Assembly: GCA_031446105.1 (NCBI GenBank)
Contig: CP132907.1
Coordinates: 620,001-684,000 of the forward strand
Direction: 5' to 3'
DNA from: Arsenophonus sp031446105
GTDB lineage: Bacteria > Pseudomonadota > Gammaproteobacteria > Enterobacterales > Enterobacteriaceae
Length of the DNA: 64,000 nt
The notes beneath the pieces were generated by a model that was given only the letters and a program-made list of their open reading frames with translations, did not search any database and was not told the origin of the DNA. This document shows positions 1 to 9,968 of the stretch, piece by piece; positions within the stretch are counted from its first letter, which is position 1; each line of letters starts with the position of its first letter. The translations under genes and the position numbers were made by a program.

Positions 1-606
1 TATATCAAAAGTTCCACCACCTAGATCATAAACTGCAATAGTACGATTACCAACTTCACGATCTAAACCATAAGCCAAAGCTGCTGCTGTTGGTTCATTA
101 ATAATACGTTTTACATCTAAACCGGCAATTCTACCAGCATCTTTAGTAGCTTGACGTTGAGCATCATTGAAATAAGCAGGAACAGTAATGACAGCTTCTG
201 TGACTGATTCACCGATATAATCTTCTGCTGTTTTTTTCATTTTTTTTAAAACCTCAGCAGAAACTTGAGGGGGAGCCATTTTCTGTCCCTTTACATCTAA
301 CCAAGCATCACCATTTTTTGCTGCAACTATTTTATAAGGCATGATAGAAACATCACGTTGTACTTCTTCATCTTTAAAACGACGACCAATTAAACGTTTA
401 ATTGCAAAAAGTGTATTTTCTGGATTGGTTACGGCTTGACGCTTTGCCGGTTGACCTACAAGAATTTCACCATTTTGCGTGTATGCAATAATAGAAGGTG
501 TAGTACGGTCACCTTCACTGTTTTCTAATACACGTGCACTACTACCGTCCATAACAGCTACACAAGAGTTAGTTGTACCCAGGTCAATCCCAATTATTTT
601 ACCCAT
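1..606 (-). CDS. dnaK: Chaperone DnaK (Hsp70), N-terminal part, cut by window edge
   Basis: ATP-dependent Hsp70 chaperone that works in the cytoplasm with DnaJ and GrpE. Only the first 202 codons lie in the window, all within the nucleotide-binding domain. The start reads MGKIIGIDLGTTNSCVAVMD (phosphate-1 motif), followed by GQPAKRQAV, VPAYFNDAQRQATKDAG and the phosphate-2 motif DLGGGTFD at the cut edge. The ATG at 606 follows a strong GGAGG ribosome site at about 613-617 with 5-6 nt spacing. A sigma-32-type promoter lies about 165-195 bp upstream. The gene follows tal on the same strand, as in E. coli once the genes between are removed. Identity is certain; the C-terminal half is not visible. 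Confidence 0.98.
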   Translation of the reverse strand, partial: MGKIIGIDLGTTNSCVAVMDGSSARVLENSEGDRTTPSIIAYTQNGEILVGQPAKRQAVTNPENTLFAIKRLIGRRFKDEEVQRDVSIMPYKIVAAKNGDAWLDVKGQKMAPPQVSAEVLKKMKKTAEDYIGESVTEAVITVPAYFNDAQRQATKDAGRIAGLDVKRIINEPTAAALAYGLDREVGNRTIAVYDLGGGTFDI

Positions 607-1082
607 CTAAAGCCTCCAAAGGGAATTGTTAACTACTTTAGTTACCAAAAAAATATATGAGGCTTAAAAAAAACTTTTTTCAAGGATTTTTCCCTGACCT
701 CAAAAAATCTACCTACGAATACTCTGCGATAAGTTGATAGATTGACCAATTAGTAACTACACTTTTAAATAAAGTGGGGGCATAAAAGTATTCATCAAGG
801 GGTTAGGTAAAAAATATTTTTTTCTGCATACTTTTTGTGTATTTAAATACATATATATTATTCTCAAAAAAAATATTTTAAAATATTTTATTTTAAATTA
901 TAAAATTTTATATTTTTTATTATAATTTTGAATCATTAATTTAAAAACTATTTTAATAAATAATTATTTAAAGGTTAAGTGCAGACATAAAAATAAAACT
1001 TAAAAACAAAATAATAGTTTAAAAAAATAAAAATTATTTTTTAACATATTAATATTTTATAGAAAATTATTTTTATAAAAAA
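607..1082. other. Leader and gap between tal and dnaK
   Basis: Apart from the dnaK ribosome site (613-617) and the heat-shock promoter (770-802), I see only AT-rich DNA. The E. coli genes mog, satP (yaaH), yaaW and yaaI that lie between talB and dnaK are absent and leave no remnant I can recognise. Confidence 0.6.
770..802 (-). promoter_or_regulatory. Sigma-32 heat-shock promoter of dnaK
   Basis: Read on the minus strand, 802 to 793 is CCCCTTGATG and 780 to 771 is CCCCCACTTT. There are 13 bases between TTGATG and the CCCCA core. From memory, E. coli dnaK P1 has CCCCTTGATG, 13 bases, then CCCCATTTAG, so both boxes and the spacing match. The block is G/C-rich compared with its surroundings, which suggests it is kept by selection. 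No gene lies between it and dnaK. Confidence 0.85.
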
Positions 1083-2027
1083 TCATATTGCTTTAGCTAA
1101 AATGTTTTCTAATTTTTCTTGATCAACAGCAAATTTACGAATACCATCAGCTAATTTTTCTGACGCCATCGCATCAAAATGATGTTCCCAATAAAATTCT
1201 TCTTCTGTTATCGAAGACTTAAGCACTTTATTAATTTGTCTATTCAATCTCAATTGAGGAATTACTTCACCTTTTGTATTAGACAGTTCTTTAAGTAATT
1301 TCGGGGAAATAGTTAAATAATCACAACCAGCTAATTGTAAAATTTCATTGCTATTACGAAAACTGGCTCCCATAACTATAGTTTTATATCCGTTTCGCTT
1401 ATAATAATCATAAACTTTTTTTACAAAAAAAACTCCTGGATCTTCTTTTAAAACAATATCTTTTTCTTGATACCAATCAAGAATACGACCTACAAATGGT
1501 GAAATTAAATAAACACCAGCTTCAGCAGCAGCGCGTGCCTGAGCAAAAGAAAACATCAAAGTTATATTGCAATGAATATTTTCTGTTTCTAATTTTTCTG
1601 CAGCACGAATTCCTTGCCAAGTTGCAGCTAATTTTATTAATATACGATCATTATTAATTCCTAAATGATTATAAAGTTCAATGATACGACGAGCTTTTTT
1701 TATACAAGCATTCTCGTTATAAGAATAACGAGCATCGATTTCTGTTGAAATTTTTCCTGGAATATTTTTTAAAATTTCTACACCAATATTTACCGCTAAT
1801 TTATCACATGCATTAATTATACGTTCTTTATTTGAAAGACTACTTTTATGTGCCCATTTAATTGTTTCATTTATTAGTTTTTTATATTCCGGTATTTTAA
1901 TTACGTTTAAAATTAAAGAAGGATTTGTTGTTGCATCTTCTAGCTTATAAGTTTTTATATCAATAATATTACTAGTATCAGCTACAACTTTGGTTATTTT
2001 ACGCAAAGATGTTAATTTATCAATCAT
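1083..2027 (-). CDS. tal: Transaldolase
   Basis: Cytoplasmic enzyme of the non-oxidative pentose phosphate pathway. It moves a dihydroxyacetone unit from sedoheptulose-7-phosphate to glyceraldehyde-3-phosphate. The 314 residues compare with about 317 for E. coli TalB. The family signature DATTNPS is at about 31-37, and the TalB catalytic residues are at the same positions: Asp17, Glu96 and the Schiff-base lysine Lys132 in ILIKLAATWQG. An AGGA ribosome site precedes the ATG at 2027. The enzyme links glycolysis to ribose and erythrose phosphates, precursors for nucleotides and the shikimate pathway. TalA and TalB cannot be told apart with certainty, but the position next to dnaK argues for talB. 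Confidence 0.95.
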   Translation of the reverse strand: MIDKLTSLRKITKVVADTSNIIDIKTYKLEDATTNPSLILNVIKIPEYKKLINETIKWAHKSSLSNKERIINACDKLAVNIGVEILKNIPGKISTEIDARYSYNENACIKKARRIIELYNHLGINNDRILIKLAATWQGIRAAEKLETENIHCNITLMFSFAQARAAAEAGVYLISPFVGRILDWYQEKDIVLKEDPGVFFVKKVYDYYKRNGYKTIVMGASFRNSNEILQLAGCDYLTISPKLLKELSNTKGEVIPQLRLNRQINKVLKSSITEEEFYWEHHFDAMASEKLADGIRKFAVDQEKLENILAKAI

Positions 2028-2897
2028 TTTTTAAATCCTATTCTTAACATAAAATTTAAAAAAAATATCTTATGTAATCATAATATATATTACAACTTAA
2101 TATCAAAAAAATATTCATCAAAAAATAAAAAAATAATAGTAATTTTATGAAAAAGTATTCTTATTTTTTAAATATTTTAAAAAATTAATTTTTAAAAAAT
2201 TATTTGTTATATTTTTCTGTAAAAATAAATCTATATTAAAAAATTTTATATAATAAAAGTTTTTTTAAAAAAATTATAATTCTTATCTTTATCAAAAAAA
2301 TCTAAAAAAATTGTTTTATTTATAATATTTTTTAAAAAATATGAAAAATTTTTATCATTTTTATAATTTAAATTTTTAACTCAATATAACCTAAATAAAT
2401 TTATAAAAAATAATTACCTAACGATATTCTATAATAAAATTTTACATTACATTCTTATCTAAAAAAATCATAAATAAAAAAACAAATGCTATTTTATAAA
2501 AACTATATTTTCTATTTTTTAAGAAAAATAATATTCTTTTAATTTTAATTAAAAATAATACATTTTATTTATGAAAATAGCAAATAGAAAAATAGATTTA
2601 TAGAAATTAATTTATAATATTAAAAATATTTTTTAATTTTTTTGTTAAATCAATTTTAAACTATAAACAAATCAAAAAATATTCATAAATAAAATTTTTA
2701 TACATAAATAAAAATTTATTATAATTAAATAATATTTTATATATTTGTAAATTTTATATTTTATAAATTTTATATTTACCATAAAAAATAATAATACAAA
2801 TTATATTGATATATTAAAAAAATAAAATAAAAATTTATCAAATACTTTACTGATACAATAAACATATTAATTATTAAATTTATATTTTTTCAAAACA
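2028..2897. other. AT-rich gap, no gene seen
   Basis: About 870 bp of nearly pure A/T between tal and gpmB. In E. coli this interval spans the chromosome zero point (thr operon, yaaX, yaaA, yaaJ and others). I find no open frame with recognisable protein sequence and no RNA gene. Confidence 0.5.
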
Positions 2898-3521
2898 TCA
2901 TTCTTCTAAATGCGAAATATCTCCTGCTGTTTCTAAAATCCATGTATATTGCAACCAAGGTCTTTTTTGATAATCTACTTTTGAAAGAGAACAATTACGC
3001 AAACGTAAGCTTCTTTTAGCATTAATTGGTACACCAAGTATATAATTTAATAATGCACCTAATCCTATTCCGTGACTTACCAATAAAGGTTTGCTATTTA
3101 CTGGTAATAAACGGCATTCCTCTAAAGTAGAAAACATTCTTTTTGTTATTTCTTCCATAGATTCCCCTTCAGGGATACGTGCTCCAGGTAATCCATTAAC
3201 TAAATTATAACACCAATTTTTTTCTTCATCATTCAAAGAATTCATTAGCCGACCTTCAAGTACTCCCATATTTAATTCTCGTAATCTTGGTTCAAAAATA
3301 ACATTACAATGACAAAATTTTGCAATAATTTCTGCTGTTTTTTTAGTACGTTCTAAATCACTAGACAAAATATGAGTTATACCAATTGATTTAATTCTTT
3401 TAGCAACTAATTGAGCTTGTCTTAAACCAACTTTTGTAAGAGGGCTATCAGATTGCCCCTGAATACATTTAGCAACATTCCATTCACTTTCTCCATGACG
3501 AACAAGATAAACTTTTAACAT
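2898..3521 (-). CDS. gpmB: Phosphoglycerate mutase-like phosphatase GpmB
   Basis: Member of the histidine phosphatase superfamily (cofactor-dependent mutase fold). The phosphohistidine motif RHGESEWN is at 8-15, the second catalytic histidine is His150 in VSHGIG, and Arg58 and Glu82 fit the phosphate pocket. At 207 residues it is slightly shorter than E. coli GpmB (about 215). The neighbouring tal and dnaK agree with gpmB lying just before the thr region in E. coli. The family includes mutases, phosphatases and cobalamin or sugar phosphatases, so the substrate is uncertain; it might stand in for a lost glycolytic mutase. The start is fixed by the conserved N-terminus and a GGAAA site upstream. 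Confidence 0.88.
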   Translation of the reverse strand: MLKVYLVRHGESEWNVAKCIQGQSDSPLTKVGLRQAQLVAKRIKSIGITHILSSDLERTKKTAEIIAKFCHCNVIFEPRLRELNMGVLEGRLMNSLNDEEKNWCYNLVNGLPGARIPEGESMEEITKRMFSTLEECRLLPVNSKPLLVSHGIGLGALLNYILGVPINAKRSLRLRNCSLSKVDYQKRPWLQYTWILETAGDISHLEE

Positions 3522-4781
3522 AATTATTTTCCATATAAATAAAAAATACTACTTTATTGATAAACTGATAAAAAATATAAATTTGAAGCACTTTAATATT
3601 TAATATATTTTGAATTATAATTTATAAAATTAACATAAATAAATTTAAAAATACCAATTTATTATATATTTTAATATGGAAATATATCTTTATTTATTAT
3701 CAAAATTTTAAAAATTTTATAAAAAATTAAAACGTGATTACTTTTAATGTTAATATAAAAAAATAAAGTAAGAAATTTAAAAAAAATCATTTATAATTTT
3801 AAAAAATTGATTTTTATAAAAAATAAACTATTTTTTTACATTGCTTAAATAAAACACTTAAAATAATACTGATCAAAATCATACTAATAAAAAATAGCAC
3901 ATTTACATTTTATAGCAAAAAATGGTTATATTAAAAAATAAAAAATATTTTTAAATAATTTTATTCTAAATTTATTATTATATATAATATTTTTTAATTT
4001 CATTATTTTTTATTAAATTTTATTTTTATATTTAAAATTTAATAAAATAAAAAAATAATATTTTAATATTTTATAAAAAATAAAAATTAACATCAAATTA
4101 ATATATTTCTTTAAATTTATTATAAATATTTAAATTATTAAATTAATAAATTTAAATATTTATAATAAATTTAAATAATTTCAATAAAATAAATAAATAT
4201 AATATTAATATTAATAAACACTTTAATGAATAATCTTTATACATCCTTTATTTATTAACAAAAAAATACCTAAAAAATTCATAAAAAAATTAAAAATAAA
4301 AAGTTTTTTTTTAATATAAAAAATATAAAAAATATTACTAAACTTAATATAAATTAAAGATCACTTTTTTATTAAATTAAGAAAAATATTTTAAAAATTA
4401 ATGATTTTAAAACTTTTTTAAAATAACTCTTTATTTTAATTTTTATTTTTTAATTTATATTTATTTATTAAACATAAGTTAATTTTATAAAAAATTTAAA
4501 TAATATAAATTTTATTAAATATTTTTTATCATTTTTCTTATATCAAAAATTTTAAGTTAGATCATTATCATCAAAAAATTTTTGTTTTTAAGAAAAATTT
4601 GCAATCAGAAAAATTTGATCTTTTCAAAAAAATATATTTGAATTATTTAAATTTCATAAAATAAACTGTTGTTGTTTTTTTTAGTATGATTCTTCATAAT
4701 TATTATTAAAAAAATATACTTCAAAATTAAAAAATTATATTTTAAAAAATATATTCTAAAATCTATTCAAAAGGAAATTAG
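3522..4781. other. Long AT-rich divergent gap with a large inverted repeat
   Basis: About 1.26 kb between gpmB (minus) and ybaL (plus). This is a break in E. coli gene order (min 100/0 to min 10.7). No coding sequence was recognised. The notable structure is the perfect inverted repeat at 4110-4175. Promoters for both flanking genes must lie here, but AT richness makes -10-like matches meaningless. Confidence 0.5.
4110..4175. repeat. Perfect 27-bp inverted repeat with 12-nt loop
   Basis: The left arm is 4110-4136 and the right arm 4149-4175, separated by 12 nt. Pairing is complete over 27 bp and stops at 4109/4176. The arms are pure A/T and include TTTATTATAAATATTTAAAT. It could extrude as a cruciform, or act as a bidirectional terminator or hairpin between divergent genes. 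Confidence 0.85.
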
Positions 4782-6002
4782 ATGGATTATTCAGGAACAG
4801 CTCTAATTACAACAATTATTACTGGTTTCGCTCTTGCATACTTTTTAGGTATGATCACACAAAAATTAAAAATATCACCTTTAGTAGGTTATTTATTTGC
4901 TGGTGTTCTTATAGGTCCATTTACACCAGGATTCGTTGCAAATACCAATTTGGCAAATCAATTAGCTGAAATCGGTGTTATATTATTAATGTTTGGAGTC
5001 GGTTTACATTTTTCATTTAAAGATCTTTTATCAGTAAAATCTATTGCAATACCTGGTGCCATTATCCAAATATTTACTGCAACTTTATTAGGGCTAAGCT
5101 TAGCAATATTTTTTAGTTGGGAAATTCTTAGAGGCATTATTTTTGGTCTTTGTCTTTCAACAGCCAGTACCGTAGTTTTATTGCGTTCTTTAGAAGAACA
5201 AAAATTAATTAATACAGAAATAGGAAAAATTACAATTGGTTGGTTAATAGTCGAAGATTTATTGATAATATTAATACTCATATTACTACCTGGAATTACT
5301 GGAATTCTAGATCATCACCTCAGTTTTAAAGAATTAATAATTCAATTAACTTTTCCTATCTGTAAAATTATTATTTTTATAATAATCACGCTTTTAATGG
5401 GTCGAAAACTTATTCCATGTATATTAAGACATACTGCAGAAACCGGTTCTCGTGAATTATTTACATTAGCTGTATTAGTTCTAGCACTAGGAATTGCTTA
5501 TATATCTGTAACATTATTTAATTCTTCATTTGCACTAGGAGCATTTTTTGCTGGAATGATGTTAAAAGAATCTAAACTGAGTCATCGTGCCGCACAAGAC
5601 ACCATGCCTTTACGTGATGCATTTATGGTTTTATTTTTTGTTTCAGTAGGAATGTTATTAGATCCCATAATTTTTTTAGAAAATCCATTAGCTATTTTTT
5701 TCACATTGTTAATTATTACCATTGGTAAATCACTTGCTGCATTAATTTTAATAAAAGTCTTTACTAAAAATAGTCATTTTGCATTAACAATTTCTATAAG
5801 TTTAGCACAAATAGGTGAGTTTTCTTTTATTTTAGCAGACATGGGACGAACACTGAATGTATTTGATCATCAAACTTCGAACTTAGTTTTATCGAGTTCT
5901 ATTATTTCTATTATGATTAATCCATTATTATTTAATTTTCTCAATTGTTATTTTAAAAAAACGAAAAACAAAAAAATTAAGAAACATCAAAAAAATATAT
6001 AA
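4782..6002 (+). CDS. ybaL: YbaL/KefB-family cation:proton antiporter, transport domain only
   Basis: Inner-membrane CPA2-family monovalent cation/proton antiporter. The 406 residues are about 12 hydrophobic segments, with family sequences KISPLVGYLFAGVLIGPFTPG near the N-terminus, LCLSTASTVVLLRSL near 120-140, SSFALGAFFAGMMLKES near 245 and SLAQIGEFSFILADMG near 340. E. coli YbaL is about 558 residues and ends in a cytoplasmic RCK (TrkA-N) domain. Here the frame ends in a lysine-rich tail right after the last membrane segment, so that domain is missing. An AAGGAAATTAG site precedes the ATG. Position and opposite orientation next to hemH and adk match E. coli ybaL. Whether the core works without its regulatory domain is unknown. 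Confidence 0.87.
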   Translation: MDYSGTALITTIITGFALAYFLGMITQKLKISPLVGYLFAGVLIGPFTPGFVANTNLANQLAEIGVILLMFGVGLHFSFKDLLSVKSIAIPGAIIQIFTATLLGLSLAIFFSWEILRGIIFGLCLSTASTVVLLRSLEEQKLINTEIGKITIGWLIVEDLLIILILILLPGITGILDHHLSFKELIIQLTFPICKIIIFIIITLLMGRKLIPCILRHTAETGSRELFTLAVLVLALGIAYISVTLFNSSFALGAFFAGMMLKESKLSHRAAQDTMPLRDAFMVLFFVSVGMLLDPIIFLENPLAIFFTLLIITIGKSLAALILIKVFTKNSHFALTISISLAQIGEFSFILADMGRTLNVFDHQTSNLVLSSSIISIMINPLLFNFLNCYFKKTKNKKIKKHQKNI

Positions 6003-6197
6003 AAACATTTTTAATTAATTTAAAATTACTATTTATGTAATATTTTTAATAAATTTAAAAAATATTTTAAAATTTCATCTACAGATACTTTATTGAATAA
6101 TTTTTTTATTTAAAAAATATTTTAAATAATAAAATATCAAAAAACCAAATTACAATAAAACATAAAATAAATATTTTTTAAAATAATATTTTTAGGA

Positions 6198-7166
6198 TTA
6201 TATATAATTAGCAATTAACTCATACATTAAAATAATATAGCTATCAATAGCATTCAACGCAGGGATATAAAATACCCCCCCACAGCTGCATAAAATATTT
6301 TTTTATTATCTACTGCAATTTCTATTAAAGTTTCTAAACAATCTACTGAAAAAACCTGGACATAATAATTGAACATGTTTAATATCATTCTTACCTAATT
6401 TTTTTAAAGTAACATCTGTGTGTAAGGTTTAAACCAAGCTTCCCATCCAAAACGTGATTGATAAGTCATTATAATTTTATGAGTAGGAAAATTTATTAAT
6501 TTACCTAACAAAAACGTTGTTAACTTACATTCTTTATGGTAAATATCGCCGGATTCTACATAACGTTTAGGAATAACCATGATAAGAAAGCAACAATCTG
6601 TCAGGTATTCCATATCTGGCAAAACTTAACTCAACAGAATATTTTAATGCATTCACATAATAAGTATGATTTGCATAACTCCGAATAAAATTTAATTTAA
6701 GTATTGTTCAATAATTCTTAAATACTAAACCTGATAGAATCAAAAACATCTGCTGTTGTTGTGCTAGAATATTGCGGATAAAGTGGTAAAACAATTATAT
6801 TATTAATATTATTTTTTAATAATGTATTAATTGCTTGTGAATTATAGAAGGAAAACCATAAATCATCTCTAATTCAACAGGAATACAAAAGATAATCTTT
6901 TTTTGATAATGCTATCTTCTGTTCAATACTATAAAATAAGAGTGGAGAATTAAATTTTGTCCAAATTGATTGATAACATTTTACTAACTTTTTTAAACGC
7001 AATGGTAAAATAATAAAGTATAAAAATGATCTCCAAATAATTTTAGAAAAATCAATAACCCTTAAAGCACTAAGAAAATCAATTAAAAAACGTTTAACAA
7101 ATAATCGTGTAGGTGCAATCGGGGTACTTATATTAACTAATAATACACCATTTTTTTAATTGTCAT
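6198..7166 (-). pseudogene. hemH: Ferrochelatase hemH, decayed by frameshifts and stops
   Basis: Ferrochelatase would insert iron into protoporphyrin IX, the last step of heme synthesis. Read from the ATG at 7166, pieces in different frames follow E. coli HemH in order: GVLLVNISTP with VKRFLIDFLS, then LPLRLKKLVKCYQSIWTKF, VELEMIYGFPS, NIIVLPLYPQYSSTTT, IPKRYVESGD, IIMTYQSRFGWEAW, and DCLETLIEIA with YIPALNAID, ending at 6198. Total span is 969 nt against about 963 for an intact gene, so decay is by small indels and substitutions, not large deletions. The first break is a 7-A run just after the start codon; one extra A restores the frame. Several in-frame stops follow, so a sequencing error is not enough. 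Downstream of adk, as in E. coli. Confidence 0.92.
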
Positions 7167-7306
7167 ATACTTATAAAATTCCATTTTTAATTACAATTCA
7201 TAATTATACTATAGTTTTTTATATACTGTATTAAATAAAAACAAGAAAAATAATATAAAAAAAATAAAATGTATTTATGACATATTTAAAAATATTTATA
7301 AATAAA

Positions 7307-7951
7307 TCAACCAAAAATATTTATTAATTGTTTATTTATTTTAATAATTTCACTACTACCATTCAATCTAATAAAATTAGTGCGTCCATTAATAGATTCC
7401 TTGCGATAATAATCAATTACAGGTTTAGTAAACTTATGATATTCCATTAATCGTTTACGTATTATGTCTTCTTTATCATCATCTCTAATAATTAAATCAT
7501 CACCAGTAATATCATCTTTATTTTTTATTTTGGGTGGATTAAATTTAATATGATAAATACGACCAGATAATTTATGAATGCGACGACCGGTAATACGTTC
7601 AATAATAGTATCGTCAGATACATGTAATTCTAAAACATATTGTATACAAATACCTATATTTTTTATTACTTCTGCTTGAGCAATAGTTCGAGGAAATCCA
7701 TCTAATAAAAATCCCTTTTTACAATCATTTTCTATTATACGTTTTTTAATTAAAGAAATTACTACTTCATTTGTAACAAGTTGACCATTATTAATTAATT
7801 TTTTTATTTGTATACCTAATTTTTTGTTTTTTTTTATTTCATTTCGTAGAATATCTCCAGTTGAAATTTTAGGTATTCCATACTTTTTTACAATAAAATA
7901 AGCTTGAGTACCTTTACCGGACCCAGGTGCACCAAGTAAAATAACAAACAT
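7307..7951 (-). CDS. adk: Adenylate kinase
   Basis: Essential cytoplasmic enzyme interconverting ATP plus AMP and two ADP. The 214 residues equal the E. coli length. The P-loop GAPGSGKGTQ is at 7-16, the AMP-binding segment STGDILR at 30-36, FPRT at 86-89, and the LID begins at about 122 with GRRIHKLSGRIYH. The LID has no zinc cysteines, as in enteric enzymes. An AAGGA site precedes the ATG at 7951. It lies between htpG and the hemH pseudogene, the E. coli order. Confidence 0.97.
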   Translation of the reverse strand: MFVILLGAPGSGKGTQAYFIVKKYGIPKISTGDILRNEIKKNKKLGIQIKKLINNGQLVTNEVVISLIKKRIIENDCKKGFLLDGFPRTIAQAEVIKNIGICIQYVLELHVSDDTIIERITGRRIHKLSGRIYHIKFNPPKIKNKDDITGDDLIIRDDDKEDIIRKRLMEYHKFTKPVIDYYRKESINGRTNFIRLNGSSEIIKINKQLINIFG

Positions 7952-8105
7952 TACGTAAATCCTTTGATATCTTATATAAATTACATATTATGAAAATATA
8001 CATATTCTATTAGATTGCGTAATTAATGATTTTCTAATTTATCTATATAAAAATAATTAACGCATATATTGCCAATATAAATATCAAACACATAAAAAAT
8101 AACCT

Positions 8106-9968
8106 TTATTTTAAAAGCAATTTATTAATACGATGAATAAATTGATTGGGGTCTTCCAAGGAACTTTTTTCTACTAATAATGCTTGTTCCAATAATACTT
8201 GTATCCATTCAGAAAATAATGTCTCATCTTTGATATTAATAACTTTTTTAACTAATGGGTGATCAGGATTAAATTCAAAATTATATTTTATTTCTGGTGC
8301 TGGTTGACCAGCAGCAGAAAAAAGTTTTACCATTTGAGTGCTAATTTCATTAGCATCTGTTGTTAAAACAGTAGGTGTATCTGTTAAACAAGAAGTTAAC
8401 TTCACTGTTTTAACTTTTTCACCTAATATTTTTTTTACTCTCTCAACAAAAGGTTCTAATTTTTTTTTCGTTTCTTCTTGTTCTTTTTTATCTTGCAAAG
8501 AAAGTTTTTCTAATGATTCATCTTTTTTATTAATAGATTGAAAAGATTTTCCTTTAAAATCAGATAAATAATTCATCATCCATGCATCAATACGGTCAAA
8601 TAATAACAAAACTTCAATATTTCTCTTATTAAAAAATTCTAGATGTGGGCTATTTTTTGCAGCAAGATAACTATCTGCAATAATATAATATATTTTTTCT
8701 TGATTATTAATCATTCTATCAACATAACTTTCTAAAGAAACATTTTGCACATTATTATCGTTAATAGTAGATGCAAAACGCAATAATTTAGCAATAGTTT
8801 CTTTATTAACCATATCTTCTGCAGGACCTTCTTTTAAAACTAATCCAAACTCCTGCCATAATTTTTGATAATCTTTATCTTTATTTTTAGCCAATTTTTC
8901 TAATATTTGTAATACACGTTTTGTAAGTGCATTTCGTAAATTATGAATGATATCGCTGTCCTGTAATATTTCTCGAGAAATATTTAATGGTAAATCATTT
9001 GAATCAACTAATCCACGAATAAAACGTAAATAATGAGGCATAAATTGTGCAACTTCGTCCATAATAAAAACACGCTGAACATAAAGTTTTAAACCATGTT
9101 TGTTGTCACGATTCCATAAATCAAAAGGTGCTTTAACAGGAACATAAAGTAAACTAGTATACTCTTGCTTACCTTCGACATGATTATGACTCCATAATAA
9201 AGGATCTGCATAATCATTTGAAATATATTTGTAAAAATTTTTATATTCTTCAGGAGAAATATCATTCTTATTGCGTGTCCACAACGCTTGCGCTTTATTA
9301 ACTTTTTCCCAAATTAAAGTATTATCTTTTTCATTTTTAGTTTGAATTTCTACTGGAAGCGCAATATGATCTGAATATTTACTAATAACAGAACGCAAAC
9401 GTTCAATATCTAAAAATTCTTCTTGATTTTTACGTAAATGCAATATAATTTCGGTGCCTCTTTGTGTTTTATTAACATCTGCAATTGTATATTCACCTTC
9501 TCCTGTTGATTCCCAAAAAATAGATTTGTCAATAGGTTCAGAAGCTGCTCTAGTACATACCGTCACCTTATCAGCTACAATAAAAGCTGAATAAAAACCA
9601 ACACCAAACTGACCAATTAATTGTGTATTTTTTTCTTTTCCTAATGAATTTAAAAAATTTTTAGTACCTGATTTAGCAATAGTTCCTAAATTTTCTATAA
9701 CTTCTTCACGATTCATCCCTATTCCATTATCACTAATAGTTAAAGTTTTTTTCTTTTTATCAACAGAAATTCTAACTTTTAAATCAACATCATTTCCATA
9801 TAAATCTGGTTCTGAAAGTGCTTGAAAACGTAATTTGTCAGCTGCATCGGATGCATTTGAAATTAATTCCCTTAAAAATATTTCTTTATTAGAATAAAGA
9901 GAATGTATCATTAATTTTAATAATTCTTTTACTTCAGATTGAAATCCACGAGTTTCTTTTTTTTTCAT
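8106..9968 (-). CDS. htpG: Chaperone HtpG (Hsp90)
   Basis: Bacterial Hsp90, a homodimeric ATP-dependent cytoplasmic chaperone. It has 620 residues against 624 in E. coli. The N-terminal GHKL ATPase domain shows FLRELISNASDAADKLRF (catalytic Glu34) at 31-48, DNGIGM at 80-85 and GQFGVGFYSAF further on. The middle domain contains YVQRVFIMD and NISREILQ. The C-terminal dimerisation domain is complete. A GAGGC site lies ahead of the ATG. In E. coli it is heat-shock controlled, but I see no CCCCAT-type sigma-32 box upstream here, unlike dnaK. recR and ybaB, its usual upstream neighbours, are missing. Confidence 0.98.
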   Translation of the reverse strand: MKKKETRGFQSEVKELLKLMIHSLYSNKEIFLRELISNASDAADKLRFQALSEPDLYGNDVDLKVRISVDKKKKTLTISDNGIGMNREEVIENLGTIAKSGTKNFLNSLGKEKNTQLIGQFGVGFYSAFIVADKVTVCTRAASEPIDKSIFWESTGEGEYTIADVNKTQRGTEIILHLRKNQEEFLDIERLRSVISKYSDHIALPVEIQTKNEKDNTLIWEKVNKAQALWTRNKNDISPEEYKNFYKYISNDYADPLLWSHNHVEGKQEYTSLLYVPVKAPFDLWNRDNKHGLKLYVQRVFIMDEVAQFMPHYLRFIRGLVDSNDLPLNISREILQDSDIIHNLRNALTKRVLQILEKLAKNKDKDYQKLWQEFGLVLKEGPAEDMVNKETIAKLLRFASTINDNNVQNVSLESYVDRMINNQEKIYYIIADSYLAAKNSPHLEFFNKRNIEVLLLFDRIDAWMMNYLSDFKGKSFQSINKKDESLEKLSLQDKKEQEETKKKLEPFVERVKKILGEKVKTVKLTSCLTDTPTVLTTDANEISTQMVKLFSAAGQPAPEIKYNFEFNPDHPLVKKVINIKDETLFSEWIQVLLEQALLVEKSSLEDPNQFIHRINKLLLK

